Shown here piece after piece: positions 25,043 to 34,400 of a stretch of DNA of 64,000 nt. Under the pieces are notes generated by a model. The model searched no databases. It saw nothing but the letters and a program-made list of their open reading frames with translations, and was not told the origin of the DNA. Made by a program: the position numbers and the translations under genes. Numbering within the stretch: the first letter of the stretch is position 1; each line of letters opens with the position of its first letter. The DNA is from Knoellia koreensis. GTDB lineage: Bacteria > Actinomycetota > Actinomycetes > Actinomycetales > Dermatophilaceae. The stretch lies in assembly GCF_013041615.1 (NCBI RefSeq), contig NZ_JABEPQ010000001.1:1480976-1544975 (forward strand), given 5' to 3'.

Positions 25043-26296
25043 TCAGCGGTGGCTGGCCTGTTGCGATGGGTCCGGCACCCGAGTTGAAGGCTGGCCGACG
25101 ACGGCCGAACCCGCCACCTGAGCGAGCCGGGCCACGACGGTCTCGAGCGGTCCCTTGAGCGGCACCAAGGCGAAGAAGGCACCGACGGCCAGCACGAGGA
25201 CGACCTGCTTGGGGTAGTCCTCCGGCCGCTCCCAGTGCGGCCAGTAGCCCTGCGCCATCACCGCGACGTGCAGGCTGTAGAGCGTCAGGGTCATGGCGCC
25301 CGCCCCGAACACGGCGGCCCACAGGTTGCGACCGATGCGGGTCAGCAGGAGGCACAGCCCGAGGACCGCGAGCGCGCTGCCGATGGTCTGGGCCAGGTCG
25401 AGCGGCGTGCCGGAGTGCGGCGCCACCGTGGCCAGCCACCACCACGAACCGGTCGGGGTCGTGCCGTGCAGGCCCTCGGTGAGCGTGGCGTCCAGCGCGC
25501 CGGGGTCGGACAGGAGGGTGGGGTCAGGGTTGGCCGCGTCCGGGTAGGTGGTGGCCAGGGCGGTGCGGGCACCGCTGCCGGACAGGAGGATCCGCGACGC
25601 GACGGTGCTGGTCACGGCCAGCGCGCAGCCCCCGACCAGCAGGGCCAGGTCGGTGCCACGACGGCGCAGGTCGAGCCGGCCGAGCGCCATGCCGGCCAGG
25701 AGGTAGGCCACCCACGTGAAGGCCGGGTAGTAGCCGACGAAGAGCAGCTGGCTCAGGAGGTCGAGGGGATGCGCCAGGTCCGAGGGTGACGGGCTGCCGG
25801 TCGTGTGGGCGAGCAGGTGGGGGCGCAGCAGCTGGGACACCACGGGCGCCACGAGTGCCCAGCCGGCGGCGAGCACGGCCAGCGCCCGGGCGCCGAACCC
25901 GAGGAACGGCAGGGCGAGGAGGAACAGCACCCCGTAGTAGCTGAGGATCACCGCGATCCAGGTCGGGAGCGCGCCGAGCAGCAACCCGAGCCCGAACACG
26001 AGCAGCGCCCGCACGACGAGGCGCACCGACGCGGCATACCGCTCGCGACCGCGCAGCGGCGTCGCCCGGCCGGTCACGAGGGCGACACTCACGCCCGCGA
26101 GCACGGCGAACAACGCGGACGCGCGCCCGCCGGCCAGCTGCTGGACCACGGTGACGTCGTTGCCCACCCGGCCGGGGACGATGTGCGTGGCCATCATTCC
26201 CACGAGCGCGAGGGCGCGGGCCACGTCGACGCCCACGATGCGCCGCGGGGGCACCTCGGGGATGAGGGGCCGCGGTGGAGCGGCGGCGTCGGCCAT
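25043..26296 (-). CDS. Multi-pass membrane protein, heparan-alpha-glucosaminide acetyltransferase-like (DUF1624/DUF418 type)
   Basis: A 417-residue polytopic membrane protein with about ten hydrophobic segments. The N-terminus RIVGVDVARALALVGMMATH (residues 19-38) is the signature of the HGSNAT/DUF1624-like acyltransferase group, and LYSLHVAVMAQGYW near residue 345 matches the late helix of DUF418-type proteins. Probably transfers acyl groups to an extracytoplasmic substrate; which one is unknown. It lies 61 bases upstream of the lipid operon on the same strand, so read-through into that operon is possible. Confidence 0.75.
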   Translation of the reverse strand: MADAAAPPRPLIPEVPPRRIVGVDVARALALVGMMATHIVPGRVGNDVTVVQQLAGGRASALFAVLAGVSVALVTGRATPLRGRERYAASVRLVVRALLVFGLGLLLGALPTWIAVILSYYGVLFLLALPFLGFGARALAVLAAGWALVAPVVSQLLRPHLLAHTTGSPSPSDLAHPLDLLSQLLFVGYYPAFTWVAYLLAGMALGRLDLRRRGTDLALLVGGCALAVTSTVASRILLSGSGARTALATTYPDAANPDPTLLSDPGALDATLTEGLHGTTPTGSWWWLATVAPHSGTPLDLAQTIGSALAVLGLCLLLTRIGRNLWAAVFGAGAMTLTLYSLHVAVMAQGYWPHWERPEDYPKQVVLVLAVGAFFALVPLKGPLETVVARLAQVAGSAVVGQPSTRVPDPSQQASHR

Positions 26297-26399
26297 GACC
26301 CCATCGTGTCAACGAAACCCGAAGCGCGGGCGAAAGCCGCGGCCCCCTGACGTCGCGACTCGGCCTGCCAACGGCCGACGACCGGTCTAGCGTGAAGGC

Positions 26400-26624
26400 A
26401 TGACCCCGGACACGAACTACGAACGCGAGCCCGTGCTCTCCGACGAGGACCGCAAGGCCGACATCGCCCACGAGCAGGAGGCGCTGGCGAAGAACCCGCC
26501 GCCGGACCCCTCGGTCCAGGGCGGCGACGACGAGGACATCGACCCCACCGAGTCCGCCGAGAGCACCGACTACACGACCGGTCTGGACAGCCTCGAGCGC
26601 GCGCAGGAGTCACTCGAGGAGTGA
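26400..26624 (+). CDS. Small acidic hypothetical protein
   Basis: A 74-residue, very acidic protein (many Asp/Glu, with PPPDPS and DDEDIDPTE stretches) with no recognised domain. It is probably disordered. ATG at 26400 is preceded closely by GAAGG. Flanked by genes on the opposite strand at both sides. Composition matches neighbouring DNA, and short acidic proteins of this style are common in actinobacteria, so I consider it a real gene of unknown role. Confidence 0.6.
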   Translation: MTPDTNYEREPVLSDEDRKADIAHEQEALAKNPPPDPSVQGGDDEDIDPTESAESTDYTTGLDSLERAQESLEE

Positions 26625-26658
26625 GCATGACGCCCGGCCCGGTGGCCTGACGCCGCGC

Positions 26659-27093
26659 TCAGGAACGGCCCTCGGCGATGAGGGCCAGCCGGCGCAGCGA
26701 CTCGACGTTGCGCCAGTGCACCACCGGCTCGAACACGGGCGCGGGCACGAGGGTCCCGGGACCGCGCACCGCCCATTCACGCATGGTGACGAGGCAGCCG
26801 CCGGCATCGTCTTCGAGGTTCACGACGACATCGGCCTCACCGAGCGGCCAGCCCCGGGCGCGCAGCCCGAGCCGGGTGCCGGGGTTGGACTCGACGACAC
26901 TCGTGGTGTCGTTGAGCAGCAGCGGCCAGACCCCCACCGAGTGGTGGATGACCGCGTCGACGTCGGGCCAACGGCCCTCAACGGTGCGGATCCGGGACGC
27001 GCCGACGACCCAGCTGGGGTACAACCACGGGTCGGCGAGCACCGCCCAGACCGCATCCCGTGGCGCAGCGCAGTGGCGACGGACTGTGGCCAC
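26659..27093 (-). CDS. SRPBCC (START/polyketide-cyclase-like) family protein
   Basis: A 144-residue protein with the SRPBCC pattern: N-terminal strand ATVRRHCAAPRDAVWAVLADP, then YPSWVVGASRIRTVEG, a central WPLGEADVVVNLEDDAGGCLVTM strand pair and a C-terminal helix VHWRNVESLRRLALIAE. These form a hydrophobic ligand cavity; the ligand is unknown. The start is GTG at 27093. Divergent from the LysR gene 92 bases away. Confidence 0.8.
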   Translation of the reverse strand: MATVRRHCAAPRDAVWAVLADPWLYPSWVVGASRIRTVEGRWPDVDAVIHHSVGVWPLLLNDTTSVVESNPGTRLGLRARGWPLGEADVVVNLEDDAGGCLVTMREWAVRGPGTLVPAPVFEPVVHWRNVESLRRLALIAEGRS

Positions 27094-27170
27094 GACAACC
27101 CTCCTCCGACCTCGACGTCCTCAGCCCCATGCCCGCGACAAGGCGACCGCAAACGCCCGGGACGCAGGTG

Positions 27171-27180
27171 CGATAGACAT
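27171..27180. promoter_or_regulatory. CGATAGACAT element before the lysR gene
   Basis: This decamer lies 6-15 bases upstream of the LysR start codon and is repeated exactly at 28201-28210 before the MFS gene. A shared site of this kind is expected for a LysR protein that binds both its own promoter and its target. Inference from identity of the two copies. Confidence 0.45.
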
Positions 27181-27185
27181 CTCGC

Positions 27186-28154
27186 ATGCTTGTGCGCCAG
27201 CTCGAGTACTTGGTGGCACTGTCACGTGAGGGGCACTTCGCCCGTGCTGCCGAGGCCTGCCACGTCTCTCAGCCGGCGCTGTCGGCCGGCATCCGCAAGC
27301 TCGAGTCCGAGCTCGGGGTGCAGGTGGTGCTGCGGGGGCAGCGGTTCGAGGGCTTCACCCCCGAGGGGCTCGAGGTGCTGCGGTGGGCGCAACGGGTGGT
27401 CGCCGACCAGGAGGCGCTGCAGCAGACGCTGACCTCCATGCGCACCGGGCTCACCGGCACGCTGCGCATCGGTGCCATCCCGACGGCGCTCGGCATCGCC
27501 GCCCAGCTGACCACACCGCTGCGCGCCGCCCACGAGCTGGTGCGGTTCTCGATCGAGTCCCTGACGTCGCGCGAGATCGTGGCCAAGCTCAACGACTTCG
27601 ACATCGACGTGGGCCTCACCTACGTCGACGGCGAGCCCCTCGGCCGGGTGCGCGTCATCCCCCTCTACCGGGAGCGGTACGTGTTCCTGACCCCGGTCGA
27701 TGGCGCGTTCGCCGGCCGGACCTCGGTGACGTGGCCCGAGGCCGCGGACACCCCGCTGTGCCTGCTCGTGCCGTCGATGCAGAACCGGCGCATCATCGAC
27801 GGCTACTTCGCCGACCACGGGCTCAGCGTCACGCCCGTCGTCGAGACCGACACCGTCTCGGCCATGTACGCCCACCTCGCCGTCATGAAGCTGTCGACCA
27901 TCGCTCCGTTCTCGTGGATCAAGAGCTTCGGCCCCCCGCCGGGAGCCATGGTGCTGCGGCTGCCCCGACCCCGGCGGGCCCGCCATGTCGGGCTGGTGCT
28001 CGCCGGCCGGGGGCGGGAGTCTCTGCTGACGAGCGCGCTCGTGGAGACCGCGCAGGGGCTCGACCTCGACCGGCAGCTCGGGACCGCGATGCGGCGTCTC
28101 CTCGCCGAGCTGGAGCCGGCCGAGCCCGCCGCCGACCCCTCCGCCGACCGCTAG
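27186..28154 (+). CDS. LysR family transcriptional regulator
   Basis: A 322-residue LysR-type regulator. The N-terminal winged helix-turn-helix is MLVRQLEYLVALSREGHFARAAEACHVSQPALS-type (residues 1-60) and the effector-binding domain runs from about 90 to 295. It sits directly upstream of an OFA-family MFS carrier on the same strand, so it most likely controls that carrier in response to a small carboxylate. The decamer CGATAGACAT occurs just before its own start (27171-27180) and again in the spacer before the carrier (28201-28210), suggesting autoregulation and target control by one site type. Confidence 0.92.
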   Translation: MLVRQLEYLVALSREGHFARAAEACHVSQPALSAGIRKLESELGVQVVLRGQRFEGFTPEGLEVLRWAQRVVADQEALQQTLTSMRTGLTGTLRIGAIPTALGIAAQLTTPLRAAHELVRFSIESLTSREIVAKLNDFDIDVGLTYVDGEPLGRVRVIPLYRERYVFLTPVDGAFAGRTSVTWPEAADTPLCLLVPSMQNRRIIDGYFADHGLSVTPVVETDTVSAMYAHLAVMKLSTIAPFSWIKSFGPPPGAMVLRLPRPRRARHVGLVLAGRGRESLLTSALVETAQGLDLDRQLGTAMRRLLAELEPAEPAADPSADR

Positions 28155-28182
28155 GCCGGCCGTCGCGAGCCTGCGCGGGTGA

Positions 28183-28229
28183 TTGACGGTAGTTGTCAAG
28201 CGATAGACATTTTCTCTTGGCTGACTATC
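28183..28229. promoter_or_regulatory. LysR-type operator region before the MFS carrier
   Basis: Two dyads lie side by side: TTGAC-N7-GTCAA (28183-28199) and GATAG-N18-CTATC (28202-28229), the latter containing the decamer shared with the lysR leader. The region is visibly less GC-rich than its surroundings. LysR proteins bind such paired dyads (T-N11-A type recognition and activation sites). The rest of the 284-bp spacer (28230-28438) holds no gene I can support. Confidence 0.5.
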
Positions 28230-28438
28230 ACCCACCACCCCTAGGGTGCACGCAGCCCGTGCCGACCGGACCACCGCCAGGACCCGGTGGCGGGCCGCCT
28301 CACCCCTGGCCCGGCCGACGGGTGTGATGACGGCCTGACACCTAGACTTGGTCGCCTGCGACGCACGGCTGGACCACGTCTCGCCCACGGGCCCACCTGC
28401 GCGGACGTCATCGCCACACCGCACCCAAGGAGGCGTGC

Positions 28439-29863
28439 ATGGCTGCACTCTCGTTCCTCGACCGCAAGCACACCGTGGCCCCACCCGGCTACAGCCGCTG
28501 GCTCATCCCGCCGGCCGCCCTCGCGGTCCACATCTGCATCGGCCAGGCCTACGCCACGAGCGTGTACAAGGCGGCGCTGGTCCAGCACTTCAACACGAGC
28601 CTGACGTCGATCGGCATCATCTTCTCGATCGCCATCGTCATGCTCGGCGTCTCGGCCGCGGTGTTCGGCACCTGGGTCGACACCGGCGGCCCCCGACGCG
28701 CCATGTTCACCGCGGCCTGCTGCTGGGCGGCCGGCTTCCTCGTCGCCTCCGTCGGCATCTCGAGCAAGCAGCTGTGGCTGGTCTACCTCGGCTATGGCGT
28801 CATCGGCGGCATCGGGCTCGGCATCGGGTACATCTCGCCCGTGTCGACCCTGATCAAGTGGTTCCCGGACCGCCCGGGTCTGGCCACCGGCATGGCCATC
28901 ATGGGCTTCGGTGGCGGTGCGCTCGTCGCGTCGCCGCTGTCCAGCGAGCTGCTGGCCCGCTACTCCGGCCTCGACAAGGCCTCCCTCGCCACCAGCACCG
29001 TGCCCGGCAGCGCCGTGGCCAAGCTGTTCATCACCCTGGCGATCGTCTACTTCATCGTCATGATGTTCGGCGTCTTCACCATCCGCGTCCCCGCCGACGG
29101 CTGGAAGCCCGACGGCTTCGACCCCTCCACGGTCAAGCAGAAGGCCATGGTGACGACCAACAACGTCTCGGCCAACAACGCCATCCGGACGCCGCAGTTC
29201 TACCTGCTGTGGATCGTGCTGTTCTGCAACGTCACCGCGGGTATCGGCATCCTCGAGCAGGCCGCGCCGATGATCCAGGACTTCTTCCGCAACGGGGACA
29301 CCTCAGAGGTGTCGAAGGCAGCCGCCGCCGGCTTCGTCGGCGTGCTGTCGCTGTTCAACATGGCGGGCCGGTTCGTCTGGTCGACCACGTCGGACTACCT
29401 GGGCCGCAAGAACAACTACATCATGTACCTCGGTGTGGGGATCGTCTGCTACGTGCTGCTCGCACTGCTCGGCTCGACCCACACCGCGGTGTTCGTCCTG
29501 CTGTGCGCGGTGATCATCTCGTTCTACGGCGGCGGCTTCTCCACCGTGCCGGCCTACCTGCGCGACCTGTTCGGCACCTACCAGGTGGGCGCGATCCACG
29601 GCCGACTGCTGACCGCGTGGTCGGCGGCGGGCGTCGCCGGCCCGCTCATCATCAACCGGGTGCTCGACTCGCGCGGCGAGCCCGGCAAGCTGGTGGCCGG
29701 CGACTACCGCCCGGCGCTGTTCATCATGGTCGGCGTCCTGGCCGTCGGGTTCATCGCCAACCTGCTGATCCGCCCGGTCGACTCGCGCTTCCACGAGAAG
29801 GTCGAGCACCACTTCATCGACGACGACAACTCGGCCGACCCCGACACGGTCCCCGCCAAGTGA
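28439..29863 (+). CDS. OFA-family MFS transporter (oxalate/formate antiporter-like)
   Basis: A 474-residue major facilitator with twelve hydrophobic segments. The early helix PPAALAVHICIGQAYATSVY and WFPDRPGLATGMAIMGFGGGAL (about 140-161) are hallmarks of the oxalate:formate antiporter family; the mid-loop GRFVWSTTSDYLGRKN is the MFS signature after helix 7-8. The substrate is a small carboxylate by family, not proven. ATG at 28439 has an AAGGAGG site at 28429-28435. It follows a LysR gene and is followed by a 43-residue membrane peptide that looks like its accessory subunit. Confidence 0.9.
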   Translation: MAALSFLDRKHTVAPPGYSRWLIPPAALAVHICIGQAYATSVYKAALVQHFNTSLTSIGIIFSIAIVMLGVSAAVFGTWVDTGGPRRAMFTAACCWAAGFLVASVGISSKQLWLVYLGYGVIGGIGLGIGYISPVSTLIKWFPDRPGLATGMAIMGFGGGALVASPLSSELLARYSGLDKASLATSTVPGSAVAKLFITLAIVYFIVMMFGVFTIRVPADGWKPDGFDPSTVKQKAMVTTNNVSANNAIRTPQFYLLWIVLFCNVTAGIGILEQAAPMIQDFFRNGDTSEVSKAAAAGFVGVLSLFNMAGRFVWSTTSDYLGRKNNYIMYLGVGIVCYVLLALLGSTHTAVFVLLCAVIISFYGGGFSTVPAYLRDLFGTYQVGAIHGRLLTAWSAAGVAGPLIINRVLDSRGEPGKLVAGDYRPALFIMVGVLAVGFIANLLIRPVDSRFHEKVEHHFIDDDNSADPDTVPAK

Positions 29864-29888
29864 CACCCTGACGGCAAAGGACGAACCC

Positions 29889-30020
29889 ATGAGTGAATCC
29901 ACCACCACGACCACCACGCCGACGGCGCGCATCGTCCTCGCCTGGCTGGTCCCGGTGATTCCGTTGGCCTACGGGCTCTACAACACCCTCAAGTCCGCGC
30001 TGAAGCTCTTCACCCAGTAG
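29889..30020 (+). CDS. 43-residue membrane peptide, MFS transporter small-subunit type
   Basis: A short gene of 43 codons: a Thr-rich start (MSESTTTTTTPTARIV), one hydrophobic helix (LAWLVPVIPLAYGLYNTL) and a short basic end KSALKLFTQ. An AAAGGA site lies 8 bases upstream of ATG 29889. It follows the OFA-type carrier by 25 bases on the same strand. Peptides with a P-AYG-Y-T motif are recurrent immediately after OFA carriers in many bacteria and are annotated as MFS transporter small subunits, so a partner role in the membrane is likely. Confidence 0.75.
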   Translation: MSESTTTTTTPTARIVLAWLVPVIPLAYGLYNTLKSALKLFTQ

Positions 30021-30060
30021 CAGCAGCCGGACCAAGCAGTCCCGGCCCCGGGTCGCGCAC

Positions 30061-31200
30061 TCAGCGCGGTCCGGGGCCGGCCTGCGCCTGCCCTTTGACG
30101 CGGCCCGGGATCAACGCCGCCGACGCCACACCCGCGGCGACGCCGATCGCCGTGTCGACGCCGCGCGCGACGATCATCGTCAACGGTGACGTGGGTTCGG
30201 CCAGCTCGGTCATGATCATGATGACGGGCGTGAAGAACCCCAGGGCCACGCCGTAGTGCCGGCTCATGAACAGCTCGGTGGGAAACAGCAGCACCATCAC
30301 GGCCACGGCCAGGACGACCGCACCCGGTCGCGGCCACAACAGCACCGCGGTCACGACCAGCCCGGCTGCCGTCCCCGTCAACCGGTGCAGGGCGCGGTGC
30401 AGCACCGCCCGCAGCTCGAGCCGCTCCCCGCCGACGACGACCGCCAGCGGCACCGCGGCCGACGCCATCGCCCAATTGGCGTGGTCGACGCCGAGGAGCA
30501 GCCCGGCGAGGCCCGCACCGGCCGTCGCGACGGCATACCGGAACGCGTGTGTCCCCGACCCGGCTGGGAGGCCACGGCGCCACGACGCCGGCCGCTGGGT
30601 CACCCGGCTGCGCGCCGACCCGGCCCACGTCCGCGGGGACGACGCCGGCCCACCGCCGCCGCGCGTGACGGACACGACGACCCCGAGCAGCATGGCGAAC
30701 GCGGCGGTGCCCGCGCACAGGGCAACCGCGTGCCACCACGACACGAGGTCGGCGCCGACCGTGGCCGTGGCGCCGAGCGCGAAGATGCCGAAGAACGGGC
30801 CGCCGGGTCGCAGCCGCAACCAGTCGGTGACGACCGAGGCGATGGTGGCGAAGGCAGTGACGCAGACGACGACCGTGGCCGCCGACGCGCGGTTGTGCGC
30901 CAGCGCGACGCCCGTCGCGACACCGGTCACGATCATGCCCGCGCCGTGGAACTGGTGGCGCAGCCGGTCCTTCCACGGCTCGAGCCGCCCGTACATGCCG
31001 GTGAACGAGCCGAAGACGACGTAGAGCATGAGCTCGGGCCGGCCGACGGCAATGAGGCCGAGGCCGGGCACGAGCAGGCCGAGGGCCACGCGGACCGCGT
31101 GCCGCACGTCGGCGCGGTCGCGCAGGTATGCCGCGGGCGAACCTGCCCTGGAGCGCATGCCCTTCCGAGCGCTGCTCCCCCGGGGACCGACCGCTGACAT
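30061..31200 (-). CDS. FUSC family membrane protein
   Basis: A 379-residue protein with two sets of membrane helices (about residues 40-165 and 210-360), matching the fusaric-acid-resistance (FUSC) fold, a putative efflux family. The second half repeats the GVDHANWAMASAAVPL-type segment found in FUSC-2 domains. The start is uncertain: ATG at 31200 is used, but ATG at 31158 would also fit because the first 14 residues are polar and carry no signal. No dedicated membrane-fusion partner is nearby, so an efflux role is only by family. Confidence 0.8.
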   Translation of the reverse strand: MSAVGPRGSSARKGMRSRAGSPAAYLRDRADVRHAVRVALGLLVPGLGLIAVGRPELMLYVVFGSFTGMYGRLEPWKDRLRHQFHGAGMIVTGVATGVALAHNRASAATVVVCVTAFATIASVVTDWLRLRPGGPFFGIFALGATATVGADLVSWWHAVALCAGTAAFAMLLGVVVSVTRGGGGPASSPRTWAGSARSRVTQRPASWRRGLPAGSGTHAFRYAVATAGAGLAGLLLGVDHANWAMASAAVPLAVVVGGERLELRAVLHRALHRLTGTAAGLVVTAVLLWPRPGAVVLAVAVMVLLFPTELFMSRHYGVALGFFTPVIMIMTELAEPTSPLTMIVARGVDTAIGVAAGVASAALIPGRVKGQAQAGPGPR

Positions 31201-31262
31201 GGGGCCAAGGGTGTCAGACCCCACTCCCCGCCGAGACGCTGCCACACCCCCGTGTCCCAGCA

Positions 31263-31300
31263 CGACGAAGGCCCGGACCGTGTGGTCCGGGCCTTCGTCG
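31263..31300 (-). terminator. Strong hairpin terminator downstream of tRNA-fMet
   Basis: Perfect 17-bp arms (31263-31279 and 31284-31300; core GAAGGCCCGGACC) close a 4-base loop GTGT. It lies 10 bases beyond the 3' end of the tRNA on the minus strand and between it and the FUSC gene. Confidence 0.85.
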
Positions 31301-31309
31301 TTGACGCGT

Positions 31310-31386
31310 TGGTAGCGGGGGCAGGATTTGAACCTGCGACCTCCGGGTTATGAGCCCGGCGAGCTACCGAGCTGCTCCACCCCGCG
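31310..31386 (-). tRNA. Initiator tRNA-fMet (anticodon CAT)
   Basis: A complete cloverleaf on the minus strand starting CGCGGGGTGGAGCAG, with anticodon loop CTCATAA, TpsiC arm GCAGG-TTCAAAT-CCTGC and encoded CCA (31310-31312). Two initiator hallmarks are visible: three consecutive G-C pairs in the anticodon stem (GGG/CCC) and an unpaired first acceptor position (C1 facing T72), as in mycobacterial initiator tRNAs. Confidence 0.96.
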
Positions 31387-31461
31387 TCGGTAACCCCTAC
31401 TTTACGTGACGTTCCCCGGCGCGACCAAATCGGCCACGCGGCATACCGACTCGCGCGCTCG

Positions 31462-34400
31462 TCAGGGCGTGCTCGTCGCGGTGCCGGTCGGGGTCGGGGT
31501 CGGCTTCACCGTCGCGGTGCCGCCCTTGGGCGAGGCCGCGACCGCGCGCTTGATGGCGTCGTCGAGCTTCTTCTGAGCTGCGCCGTATGCCGCGAAGTCG
31601 CCGTCACGCAGCGCCTTCTGCCCCTCGTCGTAGGCGGCCTGGATGTCGGTGAGCGCCTTGGCGAGCGCCGCCGGGTCCGTCGCCCCACTCGGGGGCGTCG
31701 TGGGCGTGGTGGGTGTCGTCGGCGGGGTCGTCCCGCCGTCACCGCCACCGCCAGTGCCCGAATCCCCTGCAGTGGCGCCGGAGTTGCCACCGAAGAGCCC
31801 GTCGAGCGCCCCGTCGAGGGTGTCCGACCAGGCGAGCTTGTCACCGAACGCGACCACGGTCGCCCGCAACAGCGGGAACGCCGAAGTCCCTTGTGCTGCA
31901 ACGTAGATCGGCTGCACGTAGAGCAGACCGCCACCGACCGGAAGGGTCAGCAGGTTGCCAAGGGTCACGTTGGATCCCTGCTGCCGGGCGTTGTTGAGGA
32001 ACTGGCTCAAGGTCAGGCTGAACGCCGGCGAGGTCTGGTTGGAGGAGTTGATGTCGTTCTGCACCTGCCCGGGGCCACGCACCTGGGTGTCCTTGGGCAG
32101 GGCGAGCAGACGCATGGTGCCGTAGTCGGCGTCGGGCTTGCCGGCCGTCTTGCCCGCGTCGGCGTCGACGGCGAGGAACCCGGTCAGCACCTGCCGGTCA
32201 CCACGCGGCTTGAACGTCGTCGTCAGCGAGAACTTGGCGCTCTCCTGCTCCGGCAGCTTGAGGGTCAGGTAGTAGGGCGGTTGGTCCACGGGGTTGTCCG
32301 CGGACGGGTCCTCCGGCACCTCCCAGAAGTCCTGGCCGCCGTAGAAGGAGTCCGCGTCGGTCACGTGGAACCGGGTGAGCAGCTGGCGCTGCACCTTGAA
32401 CAGGTCCTCGGGGTAGCGCAGGTGCGACATGAGGTCGGCGTCGATCTCGCTCATCGGGCGGACGGTGCCGTCGAAGGCCTTGTTCCAGGCCTTGAGCAGC
32501 GGGTCGTTCGCGTCCCAGGCGTAGAGCTTGACGGTGCCGTCGTAGGCGTCGACCGTCGCCTTGACCGAGTTGCGGATGTAGTTGACCTTGCCGCTGCCGA
32601 TGGCGCGCACGGCGCTCGACCGGGCCGTCACCGAGTCGGACGTGGCGTTGTCGATCTCGGTCAGGCTCGAGTACGGGTAGTCGGCCGTCGTCGTGTAGCC
32701 GTCGACGATCCACTGCACGCGTCCGTCGACGACCGCCGGGTAGGGGTTGCCGTCGGTCGTGAGCCACGGGGCCACCCGCTCGACGCGCTCGAGCGGCTGG
32801 CGGTGGTCGAGGATCTTGCTGTCCCCGTTGACTGCGTTGGAGAGCAGGAAGTTCAGCTCGCGGTACTTCAGCGCGTAGGCCACCTTGCGCGGGAACGAGC
32901 CCACGTCGACACCGCCGCTGCCGGCATAGGTGTTGTTCTCCTGGCCACCCTCGCTCGGGTAGTCGAACTCCCGCGGCGCCGCACCGGACGGGCCACCGAC
33001 GATGGAGTACTGCGGCGACTCCTCACCGAAGTAGATGCGTGGCTCGAACTTCGGCAGCTTGCCGGACTGGGGGATGTTCTGGGCGTAGAAGACCGGCTCA
33101 CCGTCGGCCGTGCGCTGGTTGCCGTATGCCGCGACCATGCCGAAGCCGTGCGTGTAGACGGTGTGGTCGTTCAGCCAGTTGCGCTGCTGCTCCGGCACAC
33201 CGGCAAGGTCGAGCTCGCGCACCGCGACCACGGTGTCGCGCGTCTGGCCGTCGACGGTGTAGCGGTCGACGTCGAGAGAGTCGGGGAAGGCGTAGTAGTT
33301 GCGCACCGACTGCAGCTGCTTGAACGTCGGCGACACGACGTTGGGGTCGACGAGGCGTATGCCCGGCACGGTCTCGGCGTCGTCGCGTAGCTGGCCGGGG
33401 CTCGCCTCCGTCGTCGCCGTGTAGGGCTGCACCTCCACCTTGTCGATGGCGTAGGCCTTGCGCGTGGCGTCGATGTTGCGCTGCAGGTAGGGCTGCTCGA
33501 GCGACTTCTCCGACGGCTTGACCTGGAAGCGCTGCACCAGTGCGGGGTAGATGCTGCCAACCACGACCGAGGTGACGACGAGCAGGCCGAGGCCGATGAC
33601 GGGCAGCCGCCACGACCGGGTCCAGATGGCCGCGATGAACAGCCCGGCGGTCATGATCGCGGCCACCGCGAGGATCACCTTGGTCGGGAGCACTGCGTTG
33701 GCCGCGGTGTAGTTGATTCCCGTCTCCACCGGTCCGGAGTTGGCGGACGTGGCCAGGGAGTAGCGGTCGAACCAGTAGGTCGCGGCGCGGACGAGGACGA
33801 GGGCCGCCGCGAGCACCGCGAGGTGGGTGCGCGCCGCACGCGTCGTCCGCTCGCCACGGTTCTGGATCTGCAGACCGCCGTAGACGTAGTGGGTGAACGC
33901 CGCGGCCACCAACGCCATGACGAGCGCCATCGTGAGGAAGCCCAGCACGAACCGGATCCACGGCAGCGTGAAGACGAAGAACGAGATGTCCATCTTGAAC
34001 TGCGGGTCCTTGGTGCCGAACGGAACTCCGTTGCGCCACAACAGGAATGTCTTCCACTGTCCAGCCGCGCCCGCCCCGGCGAGCAGGCCGAGGACGCCGG
34101 GGATCGCGACCATGGCGATCTTGCGCAGCGGCTCGATCGCCTCGCGGTACTGGTCGAGGTTCTGCTGCTGGGCCGTCACGGGCGCGTAGATCGGCCGGGT
34201 GCGCCACCCGATGACCAGGCTCGAGCCGACCAGCGCTGCGGTGACCACGAAACCGACGACGAACAGCAGCACCTTGGTCCACAGCTGCTTGGTGAAGACG
34301 TCGGTGTAGCCGACGGAGCCGAACCACAGGACCTCGGTCCACAGCGAGGCGAAGATCGTGACGAGGAAGCCCAGCACGATGAGGATCGCGATGGTCGGCG

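Noticed and set aside
30021-30080. Terminator between the small MFS peptide and FUSC gene
   Set aside because: CCGGACC/GGTCCGG and CCGGCCCC/GGGGCCGG arms exist, but they overlap the end of the FUSC coding sequence and are not the best fold by eye; kept out for lack of support.
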